Shown: piece after piece, positions 17,984 through 27,409 of the stretch
Numbering within the stretch: position 1 is the first letter of the stretch
Layout: each line of letters starts with the position of its first letter
NCBI RefSeq assembly: GCF_014230355.1
Contig: NZ_JACLAX010000005.1
Coordinates: forward strand, 124,001 to 188,000
DNA: 64,000 nucleotides
Reading direction: 5' to 3'
Origin: Novosphingobium piscinae
Lineage (GTDB): Bacteria > Pseudomonadota > Alphaproteobacteria > Sphingomonadales > Sphingomonadaceae
Notes under the pieces: model-generated
Database searches by the model: none
Seen by the model: only the letters and a program-made list of their open reading frames with translations
Told to the model about the DNA's origin: nothing
Made by a program: the position numbers and the translations under genes

Positions 17984-18232
17984 TCAGCGGATCTCGCGCT
18001 CTTCGACCAGCGGCCGGCTCTCGCGGGTGCCGCGATACCGATCCGCCGACTGCGACGCATCGGGCGAGATGATCACGTGGTCGTCATGCACCTCGAGCAG
18101 CGTGCCGACAAACGGGAACCCTTCGAGACTGCCCGTCACGCGGTAGCTCACGACGTCGCCGACCTTGAAGGTGGCCGGGTCGAAATTGAATTCGAACGGG
18201 CAGGCCTCGCCCGTATCGCCCATCCCCTGCAT
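17984..18232 (-). CDS. Conserved hypothetical protein
   Basis: 82 residues with good Shine-Dalgarno (GGGAG, 7 bases before ATG 18232). It reads as a small soluble beta protein: FKVGDVVSYRVTGSLEGFPF, then GTLLEVHDDHVIISPD, suggesting an SH3/OB-like barrel. I do not recognise a named family; similar small proteins occur next to ndk in sphingomonads, but this is from memory. It is read from the same strand as ndk, which lies upstream behind a strong terminator, so it probably has its own promoter in 18233-18283. Confidence 0.72.
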   Translation of the reverse strand: MQGMGDTGEACPFEFNFDPATFKVGDVVSYRVTGSLEGFPFVGTLLEVHDDHVIISPDASQSADRYRGTRESRPLVEEREIR

Positions 18233-18283
18233 GGCCCCACTCCCTCGTTGGCGATGCCTGCCTAAGCCGCTCCTGCCGCAATG

Positions 18284-18313
18284 AAAAGGGCCGCCGGATC
18301 GTCCCGGCGGCCC
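18284..18313 (-). terminator. Rho-independent terminator of ndk
   Basis: On the minus strand a perfect 10-bp stem (arms at 18304-18313 and 18288-18297, GGGCCGCCGG and its complement) closes a 6-base loop and is followed by TTTT (complement of 18284-18287). It lies about 30 bases after the ndk stop. Confidence 0.85.
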
Positions 18314-18342
18314 CGATCAGGCAGATCGTCGGTGCGATCGGC

Positions 18343-18765
18343 TCAGCCGACGATCTCTTCCGGCTTGAAGAAGTAGGCGATCTCGATCGCGGCGTTCTCT
18401 TCGCTGTCCGAGCCGTGGACCGAATTGGCCTCGATGCTCTCGGCCAGTTCCTTGCGGATCGTGCCGGGCTCGGCATTGGCGGGGTTGGTCGCGCCCATGA
18501 TGTCACGGTTGCGCTTCACCGCGTCCTCGCCCTCGAGGACCTGGACCACAACCGGACCCGAAATCATGAACGAGACGAGATCGTTGAAGAACGGCCGCTC
18601 CTTGTGGACGGCATAGAAGCCTTCAGCCTGTTCCTTGGTCATGTGGATACGCTTGGAGGCGACGACGCGCAGACCGGCCTCTTCCAGCATCTTGGTGACC
18701 GCGCCGGTCAGGTTGCGGCGCGTCGCGTCGGGCTTGATGATCGAGAAGGTGCGGGTGACCGCCAT
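18343..18765 (-). CDS. ndk: Nucleoside-diphosphate kinase
   Basis: 140 residues, exact family length. It balances NTP and dNTP pools through a phosphohistidine intermediate. Visible: [13 protein letters not shown] at the N terminus, [12 protein letters not shown], and the active-site block [13 protein letters not shown] with the catalytic His. The ATG has AAGGA 8 bases upstream. Longer upstream readings are not supported. It is divergent from the secreted protein at 19043 across a 277-base gap that must hold both promoters. Confidence 0.98.
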   Translation of the reverse strand: MAVTRTFSIIKPDATRRNLTGAVTKMLEEAGLRVVASKRIHMTKEQAEGFYAVHKERPFFNDLVSFMISGPVVVQVLEGEDAVKRNRDIMGATNPANAEPGTIRKELAESIEANSVHGSDSEENAAIEIAYFFKPEEIVG

Positions 18766-19042
18766 GACGAAATCCTTGGAATGACAGTGGGCAATGGAAC
18801 CGGCCGAAAAGTTGGATCCGGCCAGGCTGGCGCGGCCCCTAGCCGGGATGTGCCCGGACTGCAAGGCGGTCCGGCACGCCTCTGCCCGATCACCGGACCG
18901 GGCGATAACCGTCAGACACGATTTGAAACGGACCCGAAATTCTCCATCCGCGTTGATGCCCCACATAGCAAGGTATCGAAGTCCGATGCACGCAACCGCC
19001 GCGGGGTTCGACGGAAGTTGTCCAGATCTAGGAGATGAACCG

Positions 19043-19480
19043 ATGTTCGCGCTGCTTGCCGCCATGTCCCTGCCCCTCCTCGCTGATGCCGCCGTTCTCG
19101 CGCATACCGAGCGGCTGGAGCACAGCGGCATGGCCTATCAGGTGACCTACGAACCGCAGGTCCGCACCACCGCCAAGACCATCGGCGCCGCCGGTGGCAC
19201 GCGCACGGGCGGGCAATGGTGCCGCACCACCACCGAGATCGCCGTCGACCGCGCGGTCCGGCTCGACGATGGCACCCCGGCCCTGACCCATCGGCTCGCC
19301 GGCCGGCAGGAACTGACCGCTCAGCACCCGGGCAGCTGCGAGCAGAACCGCAAGGCGCTGGCCACCGCCGAGGCGCGCCAGGCGCCGCTGGTGCGCGAGC
19401 AGGTGCGTGCGATTGCCGCAGCCGACCGTCCGGCGCTGCTGGCGCAGATCGAGGCGGTCCGCGCTTTCGCGGTGAACTGA
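19043..19480 (+). CDS. Small exported hypothetical protein
   Basis: 145 residues. The N terminus ([20 protein letters not shown]) looks like a signal peptide. ATG 19043 is chosen for AGGAGA 7 bases upstream. The mature part holds two Cys (QWCRTTTE and GSCEQNRK) probably forming a disulfide, and a helical C-terminal end. No family recognised. It is convergent with holC. Confidence 0.72.
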   Translation: MFALLAAMSLPLLADAAVLAHTERLEHSGMAYQVTYEPQVRTTAKTIGAAGGTRTGGQWCRTTTEIAVDRAVRLDDGTPALTHRLAGRQELTAQHPGSCEQNRKALATAEARQAPLVREQVRAIAAADRPALLAQIEAVRAFAVN

Positions 19481-19508
19481 ACGGGATCGGCGGGCGCGAG
19501 GCCGGCGC

Positions 19509-19946
19509 TCAGCCGGCCTTGACCCAGCGTCCGCCTTCCTGCCGCCAGAAATGGCGTTCCAGCCCCTCGCGCTCGCCCAGCATGCGCCAGCATGCCCGGG
19601 CGGCATCGAGCGTGGCGGCATCGAACACCAGGAACGTCCGCTCAAACCCCTCGGGCTCGCGCCAGATCCCGTCGGCCAGCACGCAGAAGCGTGCGCCGTT
19701 GGCGGGATCAAGCCGATTTGACAGAAGGACAGGCTGGCGCGCGGCGTGCGGCTGGTCGGTCCGGCCGTTGGCGAGGAAACTGTCTGCCGGTGCGGCCCGC
19801 CACAAGGCTTCGCCAATCGCATCGAGCAGGTCGTCGGGCTCACCCACGACCAGCAACCGCTCGCCGGCCTTGAGCGTGTTGCGCGCCAGCAGCGCTACGA
19901 TCTCGGGCACCGGATCCTGCCCGACCTGGTAGAAATCCACCCGCAT
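19509..19946 (-). CDS. holC: DNA polymerase III chi subunit
   Basis: 145 residues. Chi links the clamp loader to single-strand binding protein. Recognised from MRVDFYQVG at the N terminus, the Walker-like core LLVVGEPDDLLDAIGEALW, and the C-terminal FERTFLVFDAAT segment followed by the WRML and HFWRQ region. The ATG shares its first base with the stop of the DUF2256 gene (TGATG on the minus strand), so it is translationally coupled. Longer upstream frames would overlap that gene. Confidence 0.9.
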   Translation of the reverse strand: MRVDFYQVGQDPVPEIVALLARNTLKAGERLLVVGEPDDLLDAIGEALWRAAPADSFLANGRTDQPHAARQPVLLSNRLDPANGARFCVLADGIWREPEGFERTFLVFDAATLDAARACWRMLGEREGLERHFWRQEGGRWVKAG

Positions 19947-20098
19947 CAGCCAGCATTCCCCTTGCTGCGGCGGCATCGCTCCGAACAGTAGCGCACGTTG
20001 TCCCAATCGCGCTCCCACTTCTTGCGCCAGGCGAAGGGAAGCCCGCAGGTCAGGCAGGTCTTGCTAGGCAGGTCCGCCTTGCGCCGCATGCGCGGCAT
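19946..20098 (-). CDS. DUF2256 small zinc-ribbon-like protein
   Basis: 50 residues. The pattern [20 protein letters not shown] followed by YCSERCRR is diagnostic of DUF2256, a short family with four Cys likely to bind zinc; the function is unknown. It sits 4 bases after the pepA stop and overlaps the holC start by one base, so pepA, this gene and holC form a tight run. ATG 20089 is an alternative start three codons later. Confidence 0.85.
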   Translation of the reverse strand: MPRMRRKADLPSKTCLTCGLPFAWRKKWERDWDNVRYCSERCRRSKGNAG

Positions 20099-20102
20099 GG
20101 CA

Positions 20103-21560
20103 TCAGCCCTCCAGCACGTCGCGCACATAGCGGTCGAGCAGGCGCACGCCGAACCCGCTCGCGCCCTTGTCCCAGGTGCGGCCGGGCTTGTCGGTCCAGA
20201 CCGTGCCTGCGATGTCGAGATGCGCCCACGGCGTACCCTTGGCGATGTAGCGCTGCAGGAACTGTGCGGCAGTGATCGAGCCGCCGTAGCGCGGGCCGAC
20301 GTTCTTCATGTCGGCGATCGGACTATCGATCAGCTTGTCATAGGCCGGGCCCAACGGGAAACGCCACAGCGCGTCGCCACTGGCCTTGCCAGCCGCGTCG
20401 AGGTTGGCCGCGAGCGTGTCGTCATTGGCAAACAGTCCGGCGTACTCGTGGCCAAGCGAGATGATCATCGCCCCGGTCAGCGTGGCAAGATCGACGATCG
20501 CGGCCGGCTGGTACTCTTGCTGCACCCAGGTGAGCGCATCGCACAGCACCAGACGCCCCTCGGCGTCGGTATTGATCACCTCGACCGTCTGCCCCGACAT
20601 CGTGGTCACCACGTCGCCCGGCCGCTGGGCGTTGCCGTCCGGCATGTTCTCGACCAGGCCGCAGATGCCGACCACATTGGCCTTGGCCTTGCGCAGGGCC
20701 AGGGCGAGCATGGTCCCGGCCACCGCGCCGGCGCCGCCCATGTCCCACTTCATGTCCTCCATCCCGGCCGCCGGCTTGATCGAGATGCCACCGGTGTCGA
20801 AGGTCACGCCCTTGCCGACGAAAGCGGTCGGCCGCACGTCGGGCGCGCCGCCGTTCCAGACCACTGCCAGCAGCCGCGGCGGCCGCACCGAGCCCTGGGC
20901 CACGCCAAGCAACGCGCCCATGCCCAGCGCCTTCATCTCGGCCTCGTCGAGCACGCGGACGTCGAGGCCGGTTCCCTCGTAGCGCGCCCGGCAACGCGCC
21001 ACGAAGCTTTCGGGGTAAATCACGTTGGCCGGTTCGGTCACCAGCTCGCGGGTGAACTCGACACCCTCTGCCACCGCGCTCTCGACCACCCAGGCCGCCT
21101 CTGCGCCGTCCGGAGCGCCGACCACGACAATCTCGGCCAGCGAGCGCTTCTGCTCGTCCTTGAGCGTCGTGCGGTAGGTGTCGAGCCGCCAGCCGCGCAG
21201 GCGTGCGCCGGTCAGCAGGGCCGCCACTCCGGCGGGTTCAACGCCGGACCCGGCCAGATCGATGGTCAGCACGTCCTCGCCCGAGGTCAGATACTTCGCA
21301 GTCAGCGCCGCGCCCGCCTTCTCGAGCGACTCAGCCGGCTCGGCACCGGGCTCGCCGATCCCGGCGAAGGCCAGCCGCACCACCCGGCCCTCCCGCTCCA
21401 CAAAACCCTCGAACAGCTGGCCCGCCTTGCCGGAAAAGCGCAGGGCACGCGCGGACTGGGCCAGCACGGGATCCAGATCGGCCGGCAGGGCGTTGTGCGC
21501 TGTCAGCCTGGCGACCAGGCGGGCAGTGGCGGGAACGGCAGCGGCGAAGGTGATCTTCAT
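20103..21560 (-). CDS. pepA: Leucyl aminopeptidase (M17)
   Basis: 485 residues. Cytosolic metallo-exopeptidase releasing N-terminal residues from peptides. The C-terminal catalytic domain is intact: [17 protein letters not shown] (metal ligands), [12 protein letters not shown], and the family signature [10 protein letters not shown]. The N-terminal macro-like domain is more diverged. ATG 21560 has TGGAG 5 bases upstream. Some PepA proteins also bind DNA at Xer sites; nothing here tests that. It heads the pepA, DUF2256, holC run and is divergent from lptD. Confidence 0.97.
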   Translation of the reverse strand: MKITFAAAVPATARLVARLTAHNALPADLDPVLAQSARALRFSGKAGQLFEGFVEREGRVVRLAFAGIGEPGAEPAESLEKAGAALTAKYLTSGEDVLTIDLAGSGVEPAGVAALLTGARLRGWRLDTYRTTLKDEQKRSLAEIVVVGAPDGAEAAWVVESAVAEGVEFTRELVTEPANVIYPESFVARCRARYEGTGLDVRVLDEAEMKALGMGALLGVAQGSVRPPRLLAVVWNGGAPDVRPTAFVGKGVTFDTGGISIKPAAGMEDMKWDMGGAGAVAGTMLALALRKAKANVVGICGLVENMPDGNAQRPGDVVTTMSGQTVEVINTDAEGRLVLCDALTWVQQEYQPAAIVDLATLTGAMIISLGHEYAGLFANDDTLAANLDAAGKASGDALWRFPLGPAYDKLIDSPIADMKNVGPRYGGSITAAQFLQRYIAKGTPWAHLDIAGTVWTDKPGRTWDKGASGFGVRLLDRYVRDVLEG

Positions 21561-21699
21561 GCGAACTCCAGGGGTGATGCGACGGATTTTCCGGCAGGCG
21601 CGGCGGGTCGGGACTTTATCGCCCGCGCCCGATTGCAGTTAGGGCCGGGCGGTGCGATAGGCAACCCATGCGCCCGCAGGTCGAGAGTCCCAAGCCGCG

Positions 21700-23940
21700 A
21701 TGAACGTGCGATCCGCGGCTGGAATCCGCCTCAGCCTGGCCCGTCGGCTGGCTGGACCGGGACTGCTCGGGCTGCTTGTCAGTCTTGCGGCTCCGGCGGC
21801 GGCGCAGTCCAGCCTGCCACCTGGCAATGACCTCGAGGGTCCCATCGGCTTCGAGGCCGACCAGGTCAGCTATGCCTATGATCCCGAGATCGTCACGGCC
21901 AGTGGCAATGTCGTGCTGCGCCGCGGCGACCAGTCGGTCCGGGCGGATAAGGTTACGTGGGACCGTCGTAGCGGCAAGATCCTGGCAACCGGCAACATCC
22001 GCCTGATCGATGCCGACGGCAACCAGCTCTACACCGAAACGGTCGAGCTGACCGACCAGCTCAAGGCTGGTGCGATGCAGAACCTGCTTATCGCGCTGCG
22101 CGATGGCGGCCGGCTCGCGGCGATCACCGGCGAGCGCGACGCCGCCGGACACATCATTCTGTCGAAGGCGACCTATTCGGGCTGCGCGGTCGAAGACGAT
22201 CAGGGTTGTCCCAAAGAGCCGACGTGGCAGGTCAATGCCCGCCGGGTGGTCTACACTCCCGCGGAACGGACCATCCGCTTCTCCGGGGCGCGGCTGCGGA
22301 TGTTCGGAGTAACCCTGATGCCGCTGCCCCAGCTGGCCATTGCCAGCGATGGGCGGCCGATCAACGGCCTGCTGATCCCCGACATCCAGCTGACAGTCAA
22401 CAACGGGCTCCAGATCAGCGACACATGGTATCAACGGCTGGGTCCGAACCAGGATCTGGCGGTGACCGGCTACCTGTTCACCGAAACCCTGCCGATGATC
22501 TCCGCCCGCTACCGCGCGCTGACCGATGCCGGCGCCTTTCAGGTCACCGGCTATGCCACGCGCAGCCGCCGCATCTCGGTCAGCGGTGCGCCGGTCGGCG
22601 GGGCCCAGGCCAACGAGATGCGCGGATACATCGCGGCGAGCGGGCGCTTCCAGTTCAATCCGGAATGGAGCCTGACCGGATCGCTGCGGCTGGCCAGCGA
22701 CCGCACCTTCCTGCGCCGCTACGACATCAATCGCGAGGATCGCCTGCGCTCGACCTTCGACCTGCAGCGGATCGCCGCAAACAGCTATTTCTCGTTCTCG
22801 GGCTGGGCCACCCAGACCATGCGCGTGGCTGTTCGGCAGGGGCTGATCCCGGTCGCCTTGCCGATGATCGACTGGCGCCGCCGGCTGACCGATCCTGTGC
22901 TGGGCGGCCGCGTCGAGTTCCAGGCCAATTCGCTCGCGGTCACGCGCACCAGCGGTCAGGACACCCAGCGCGCTTTCGCTCGTGCCCAGTGGGACCTGTC
23001 ACGGCTCACTCCCTGGGGCCAGGAGGTCACCTTCAGCGCGATGACGCGGGGGGATATCTACCATTCGGCGCAGAACGATCTGGCGAATGCCTTCTACCCG
23101 GGTCGCCGCGGCTGGCAGGGCCGCGGCATCGCGCTTGGCGCGGTTGACGTCCGCTGGCCGCTGGTGGGGGCGGCGTTCGACGGCACCCAGGTCCTGACCC
23201 CGCGGGTCCAACTGGTCGCCTCGCCGCCGATCCGCAATCTGGCCGTCCCCAATGAGGATTCGCGCGCGATCGACCTGGAGGACTCCAATCTTTTCGCGCT
23301 CAACCGCTTCCCCGGCTATGATCGGGTCGAGGACTCGGTGCGCTTCACCTATGGCTTCGACTGGGAACTGCAGCGCCCGGGGCTGCGAGTGCGCACCACG
23401 CTGGGACAGTCCGTCCGCCTGACCAACCAGGCAACCGTCGTCCCCGATGGCACCGGCCTGTCTGATCGCATGTCGGACATCGTCGGACGCACCGAGCTGC
23501 GCTTCCGCGACCGCATCAAGCTGACCTGGCGCTATCGCCTCGACAAGGACGACCTGGCGGTACGGCGCAACGAATTCGATGCCACGGTCGGCAACGAGCG
23601 GACCTATGCCGAGGTCGGCTACCTGCGCCTCAATCGCGACATCGCCTCGCTCGAAGATCTTCAGGATCGTGAGGAGTTGCGCGCCGCCGGGCGGTTTGCC
23701 TTCGCCCGTTACTGGTCGATGTTCGGGTCCACTGTCATCAACCTGACCAACCGCCAGGAGGATCCGCTGAACACCGCGAACGGCTTCCAGCCCCTGCGTA
23801 CCCGGCTTGGACTAGCCTATACCGATGATTGCCTTGAGCTGGCACTTACCTGGCGGCGCGATTATGTCGCCACCGGCGACGCCGGACGCGGCAACACGTT
23901 CCAGCTCTATTTCGCGCTGCGCAACCTGGGTTTCCGTTGA
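21700..23940 (+). CDS. lptD: LPS-assembly outer membrane protein LptD
   Basis: 746 residues. It receives LPS from the periplasmic bridge and inserts it in the outer leaflet. Order: signal peptide (LARRLAGPGLLGLLVSLAAP, ending AAAQ), an OstA-like beta-jellyroll N domain (GFEADQVSYAYDPEIVTASG, RADKVTWDRRSGKI), then a large beta-barrel ending in FQLYFALRNLGFR with terminal aromatic-Arg typical of outer-membrane strands. Cys pairs in the N domain (SGCAVEDDQGCP) could form the disulfides important for LptD maturation. The position before surA matches the classic lptD-surA-pdxA-rsmA order, and SurA is the chaperone for LptD folding. Confidence 0.95.
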   Translation: MNVRSAAGIRLSLARRLAGPGLLGLLVSLAAPAAAQSSLPPGNDLEGPIGFEADQVSYAYDPEIVTASGNVVLRRGDQSVRADKVTWDRRSGKILATGNIRLIDADGNQLYTETVELTDQLKAGAMQNLLIALRDGGRLAAITGERDAAGHIILSKATYSGCAVEDDQGCPKEPTWQVNARRVVYTPAERTIRFSGARLRMFGVTLMPLPQLAIASDGRPINGLLIPDIQLTVNNGLQISDTWYQRLGPNQDLAVTGYLFTETLPMISARYRALTDAGAFQVTGYATRSRRISVSGAPVGGAQANEMRGYIAASGRFQFNPEWSLTGSLRLASDRTFLRRYDINREDRLRSTFDLQRIAANSYFSFSGWATQTMRVAVRQGLIPVALPMIDWRRRLTDPVLGGRVEFQANSLAVTRTSGQDTQRAFARAQWDLSRLTPWGQEVTFSAMTRGDIYHSAQNDLANAFYPGRRGWQGRGIALGAVDVRWPLVGAAFDGTQVLTPRVQLVASPPIRNLAVPNEDSRAIDLEDSNLFALNRFPGYDRVEDSVRFTYGFDWELQRPGLRVRTTLGQSVRLTNQATVVPDGTGLSDRMSDIVGRTELRFRDRIKLTWRYRLDKDDLAVRRNEFDATVGNERTYAEVGYLRLNRDIASLEDLQDREELRAAGRFAFARYWSMFGSTVINLTNRQEDPLNTANGFQPLRTRLGLAYTDDCLELALTWRRDYVATGDAGRGNTFQLYFALRNLGFR

Positions 23941-24175
23941 GCCGGTGGACCACGACCGGGCCCTATTGCACGAACTGTTTGCAGGGTTGCGCAAACGCGC
24001 TATCGCCCGGAACGGACGCAGGCGGCGTCCGGCGCGGGGGGTCGTGCAGCGCAGCGGAGACCATGCCGGTCGAGGCATGCTCAGGCGCGGTTCAGCCGTC
24101 ACCGCCGATTGCGGCGCAAGGATAAGTGGGCTGATCGAGGGATCGGCGGCCCGCACAGACAGGATTTCGGATAAG

Positions 24176-25546
24176 GTGACCATCTTCACGCGCAAGACCC
24201 GGGCCCGGCAGGTGCTGCTGGCGATCAGCCTGGCCGCCTTTACCACCGCTTCCGTGCTCCCGGCCGCTGCCCTTGCCCAGGAGGGTCCAAACGAGACCCC
24301 TCAGGGGGCGATCGTGATCCCCAACGACGTGCAGATCTTCGGGAAGAACGATCCCAACCATCGCCGCGCTACGGCCGTGGTCAATGGTGACATCATCACC
24401 GGCACCGACGTCGAACAGCGACTCGCGCTGGTGATGGCCGCCAACCAGGGCAAGATCGCGCCCGAAGAGATGCAGCGCCTGAGGTTGCAGGTGCTGCGCA
24501 ACCTGATCGACGAGACGCTGCAGATCCAGGAGGCCAAGGCCCAGGATCTCAAGGTCGACGACGACGAGGTGGACAGCACCTACGAACGCGTGGCGCAGCA
24601 GAACTTCCGCCAGGAACCCGCCGCGCTCGACGCTTACCTTGGCAAGATCGGCTCGTCACCGGGCTCGCTCAAGCGGCAGATCCGTGGCGAACTGGCCTGG
24701 CAATCCGTGCTGCGCCGCAATGTTCAGCCCTTCATCAACGTCTCGGAAAGCGAAGTGCGCGAGATGATGGAGCGGCTCAAGGCGGCCAAGGGCACCGAGG
24801 AGTATCGGCTGGGCGAGATCTTCCTGTCCGCCACCTCCGAGAACCGCGCGCAGGTGGCCGAGAATGCTGCCCAGATCGTCGAGCAGCTGAAGAAGGGTGG
24901 CAGCTTCGTGGCCTATGCCCGGCAGTATTCGCAGGCTTCGACCGCAGCGGTCGGCGGCGATCTCGGGTGGATCCGGCTTGCCCAGTTGCCCGCCGAGCTC
25001 GGCGCTGCCGCTCAGAGCCTCAGCAGTGGCCAACTGGTCGGTCCGATCGAGACCAGCGGCGGCTTTTCGATCCTCTACCTGATCGACAAGCGCCAGGTCC
25101 TGACGGCCGACCCGCGCGACGCGATCCTTAGCCTCAAGCAGATCTCGATCGATTTCCCGGCCGGGACGACCGAAGCCAACGCTACCAAGCGCGCCGCAGA
25201 ATTCGCCGCCGCCATGAAGGCCGCGCGCGGCTGCGGGGCGGTCGATGCCGTAGCCCAGGGTTTGGGCGCCCAGGTCGTCGCCAACGACCAGGTGCGTGCG
25301 CGCGATCTGCCCGCTCCGCTGCAGGATGCGCTCCTCTCGCTCTCGCTGGGCGAAACCTCGCCCCCGTTCGGTTCGATTGCCGAGGGCGTGCGGGTGCTGA
25401 TGCTGTGCGGACGCGACGACCCGCAGGTGGCCACCGGCCCCAGCTTCGAGCAGATGATGGCCCAGATGGAAGATGATCGCGTGAACAAGCGCGCCCAGGC
25501 CTATCTGCGCGACCTTCGCCGCGACGCCGTCATCGAATACAACTGA
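24176..25546 (+). CDS. surA: SurA-type periplasmic peptidyl-prolyl isomerase/chaperone
   Basis: 456 residues from GTG 24176 (VTIFTRKTRAR, then a signal peptide ending ALAQ). The upstream open frame to about 23825 lies in the end of lptD and the spacer and is not supported. SurA assists folding of outer-membrane proteins, including LptD. Seen: SurA N-terminal helical domain (VVNGDIITGTDVEQRLALVM, then RNLIDETLQIQEAK) and one parvulin PPIase domain (YRLGEIFLSA, then GGDLGWIRLAQLP, FSILYLIDKR). The second parvulin-like part (LKQISIDFPAG) is degenerate. A weak Shine-Dalgarno (GGATAAG) sits just before the GTG, so the start is less certain than the identity. Confidence 0.9.
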   Translation: MTIFTRKTRARQVLLAISLAAFTTASVLPAAALAQEGPNETPQGAIVIPNDVQIFGKNDPNHRRATAVVNGDIITGTDVEQRLALVMAANQGKIAPEEMQRLRLQVLRNLIDETLQIQEAKAQDLKVDDDEVDSTYERVAQQNFRQEPAALDAYLGKIGSSPGSLKRQIRGELAWQSVLRRNVQPFINVSESEVREMMERLKAAKGTEEYRLGEIFLSATSENRAQVAENAAQIVEQLKKGGSFVAYARQYSQASTAAVGGDLGWIRLAQLPAELGAAAQSLSSGQLVGPIETSGGFSILYLIDKRQVLTADPRDAILSLKQISIDFPAGTTEANATKRAAEFAAAMKAARGCGAVDAVAQGLGAQVVANDQVRARDLPAPLQDALLSLSLGETSPPFGSIAEGVRVLMLCGRDDPQVATGPSFEQMMAQMEDDRVNKRAQAYLRDLRRDAVIEYN

Positions 25547-25553
25547 GCCCGGC

Positions 25554-26564
25554 ATGGCCCGACCGGCGCCCGCCCCGCTCGCGATCTCGCTTGGCGACCC
25601 GGCGGGGATCGGGCCCGAACTGCTCGCCACCGCCTGGGCGGCGCGCACGGTCCATGCCCTGCCCCCGTTTTTCGCGGTCGGCGGCGCCACCCTGCTCGCG
25701 GCGGCGGCACAGCGGCGAGGACTTGACCTGCGGATCCAGCGGATCGCCGATCCAGCCGAGGCGAACGAGGTGTTCCCCACGGCGCTGCCTGTGCTCGGCG
25801 ATCTGGACGGACCCTATCGACCCGGCGCTCCGGACCGGGACGGGGCTTCGCTCGCCCTCGCGTCGCTGACGGACGCGACGGCCCTGGCCACCACGGGCGG
25901 CGCCGGCGGCGTCGTCACCAGCCCCATTGCCAAAAGCAGGCTGGCCGAAGTCGGTTTCGCCCATCCCGGCCAAACCGAATTCGTCGCGGCGGCGTGCGGT
26001 GTGGCCCCGGCCGATGCGGTGATGATGCTTGCCAGCCCGGCGCTGCGCACCGTTCCGCTGACCGTGCACGTCGCGCTCGCCGAGGTGCCGCGGCTGGTGA
26101 CGCGCGAACTGATCCTGCGCCGCGGGCGGATCGTGGCTGCCGCGCTGGTCCGCGACTTCGGGATCGCGCGGCCACGCCTGGCCGTTTCGGCGCTCAACCC
26201 GCATGGCGGCGAGGACGGCAAGTTCGGCGACGAGGACCGCACCGTCGTCGCTCCGGCGATCGCCGCGTTGTGCGCCGAAGGGATCGACGCCTCGGGCCCG
26301 CACGCCGCCGATGCGTTGTTCGCCCCGCATAACCGGGACAGCTTCGACGCAGCGCTGTGCATGTATCATGATCAGGCGCTGATCCCGATCAAGGCGCTCG
26401 ACTTCGACGCCGGGGTCAACGTCACGCTGGGGCTGCCGATCGTGCGGACCTCACCTGACCACGGCACTGCCTTCGCCATCGCTGGCCAGGCCCGGGCTCA
26501 CCCCGGAGCGACGATTGCGGCGATCCGGCTGGCGGGCGAGTGCGCGGCGCGGAGGGTCCCGTGA
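25554..26564 (+). CDS. pdxA: 4-hydroxythreonine-4-phosphate dehydrogenase
   Basis: 336 residues, family length. It oxidises 4-phosphohydroxy-threonine in pyridoxal phosphate synthesis. Clear motifs: [12 protein letters not shown] at the N terminus, [20 protein letters not shown] (substrate and metal site), [19 protein letters not shown] and [12 protein letters not shown]. The start is 7 bases after surA and the stop overlaps rsmA as GTGA, fitting one operon with lptD and surA. Confidence 0.97.
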   Translation: MARPAPAPLAISLGDPAGIGPELLATAWAARTVHALPPFFAVGGATLLAAAAQRRGLDLRIQRIADPAEANEVFPTALPVLGDLDGPYRPGAPDRDGASLALASLTDATALATTGGAGGVVTSPIAKSRLAEVGFAHPGQTEFVAAACGVAPADAVMMLASPALRTVPLTVHVALAEVPRLVTRELILRRGRIVAAALVRDFGIARPRLAVSALNPHGGEDGKFGDEDRTVVAPAIAALCAEGIDASGPHAADALFAPHNRDSFDAALCMYHDQALIPIKALDFDAGVNVTLGLPIVRTSPDHGTAFAIAGQARAHPGATIAAIRLAGECAARRVP

Positions 26565-27388
26565 GCGAGCTGCCGCCGCTGCGCGAAGTGATTGCGCGGC
26601 ATGGCCTCGCCGCCAGCAAGGCGCTGGGCCAGAACTTCCTGCTCGACGAACAGCTTCTGGCGCGGATTGCCGCCATCCCGGGCCCGCTGCGCGATCGCCC
26701 GGTGCTCGAAGTGGGCCCGGGCCCCGGTGGGCTGACGCGGGCATTGCTGCGGGCAGGCGCGCGGGTCACCGCGATCGAGATGGACCGGCGTTGCCTGCCG
26801 GCGCTGGCCGAACTGGGCGAGGCCTTTCCCGGTCAGCTCACCGTGATCGAGGGCGATGCGCTCAAGCTCGACCCCGCAAACCTGTTCAGCGAGCCCTATG
26901 CGATCGTCGCGAACCTGCCCTACAACGTGGGGACCGCGCTGTTCACCGGCTGGCTTTCGGGCGAGGCCTGGCCTCCGCGCTGGTCCTCGCTGACCCTGAT
27001 GTTCCAGCAAGAGGTGGCGCAGCGGATCGTTGCCACACCGGACAGCGACGCCTTCGGGCGGCTGGCGATTCTGGCGCAATGGCGCAGCCACGCCCGATTG
27101 GCGATGAAGGTGCACCGCAGCGCCTTCACTCCGCCACCCAAGGTGATGAGCGCGATCGTCCATGTCACCCCGGAAGAGGCACCGGCGGGGGTGTCGATGC
27201 GCTGGCTTGAGCGAGTGACCGAGGCCGCGTTCGGCCAACGGCGCAAGATGCTGCGGCAAAGCCTCAAGGCCGTGCCCGGCGCGCTGAAGACCCTGGAACT
27301 GCTGGGCATCGACCCGCAACGGCGGGCCGAGACGCTTGAGGTTGACGATTTCGTGGCGATTGCCCGGGCGCTGACCCTGGGGGGGTAA
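26561..27388 (+). CDS. rsmA: 16S rRNA (adenine1518/1519-N6) dimethyltransferase
   Basis: 275 residues (also called KsgA). It dimethylates two adjacent adenines near the 3' end of 16S rRNA. Motifs: [13 protein letters not shown] near the N terminus, [11 protein letters not shown] (SAM binding), EMDRRCLP, and [11 protein letters not shown] (catalytic motif IV), with the family helical C domain. GTG 26561 is chosen because it overlaps the pdxA stop as GTGA and GGAGG lies 5 bases upstream; a GTG at 26540 would add seven residues. Confidence 0.97.
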   Translation: MSELPPLREVIARHGLAASKALGQNFLLDEQLLARIAAIPGPLRDRPVLEVGPGPGGLTRALLRAGARVTAIEMDRRCLPALAELGEAFPGQLTVIEGDALKLDPANLFSEPYAIVANLPYNVGTALFTGWLSGEAWPPRWSSLTLMFQQEVAQRIVATPDSDAFGRLAILAQWRSHARLAMKVHRSAFTPPPKVMSAIVHVTPEEAPAGVSMRWLERVTEAAFGQRRKMLRQSLKAVPGALKTLELLGIDPQRRAETLEVDDFVAIARALTLGG

Positions 27389-27409
27389 TCGGGCTGCGGC
27401 GCCGCGCCG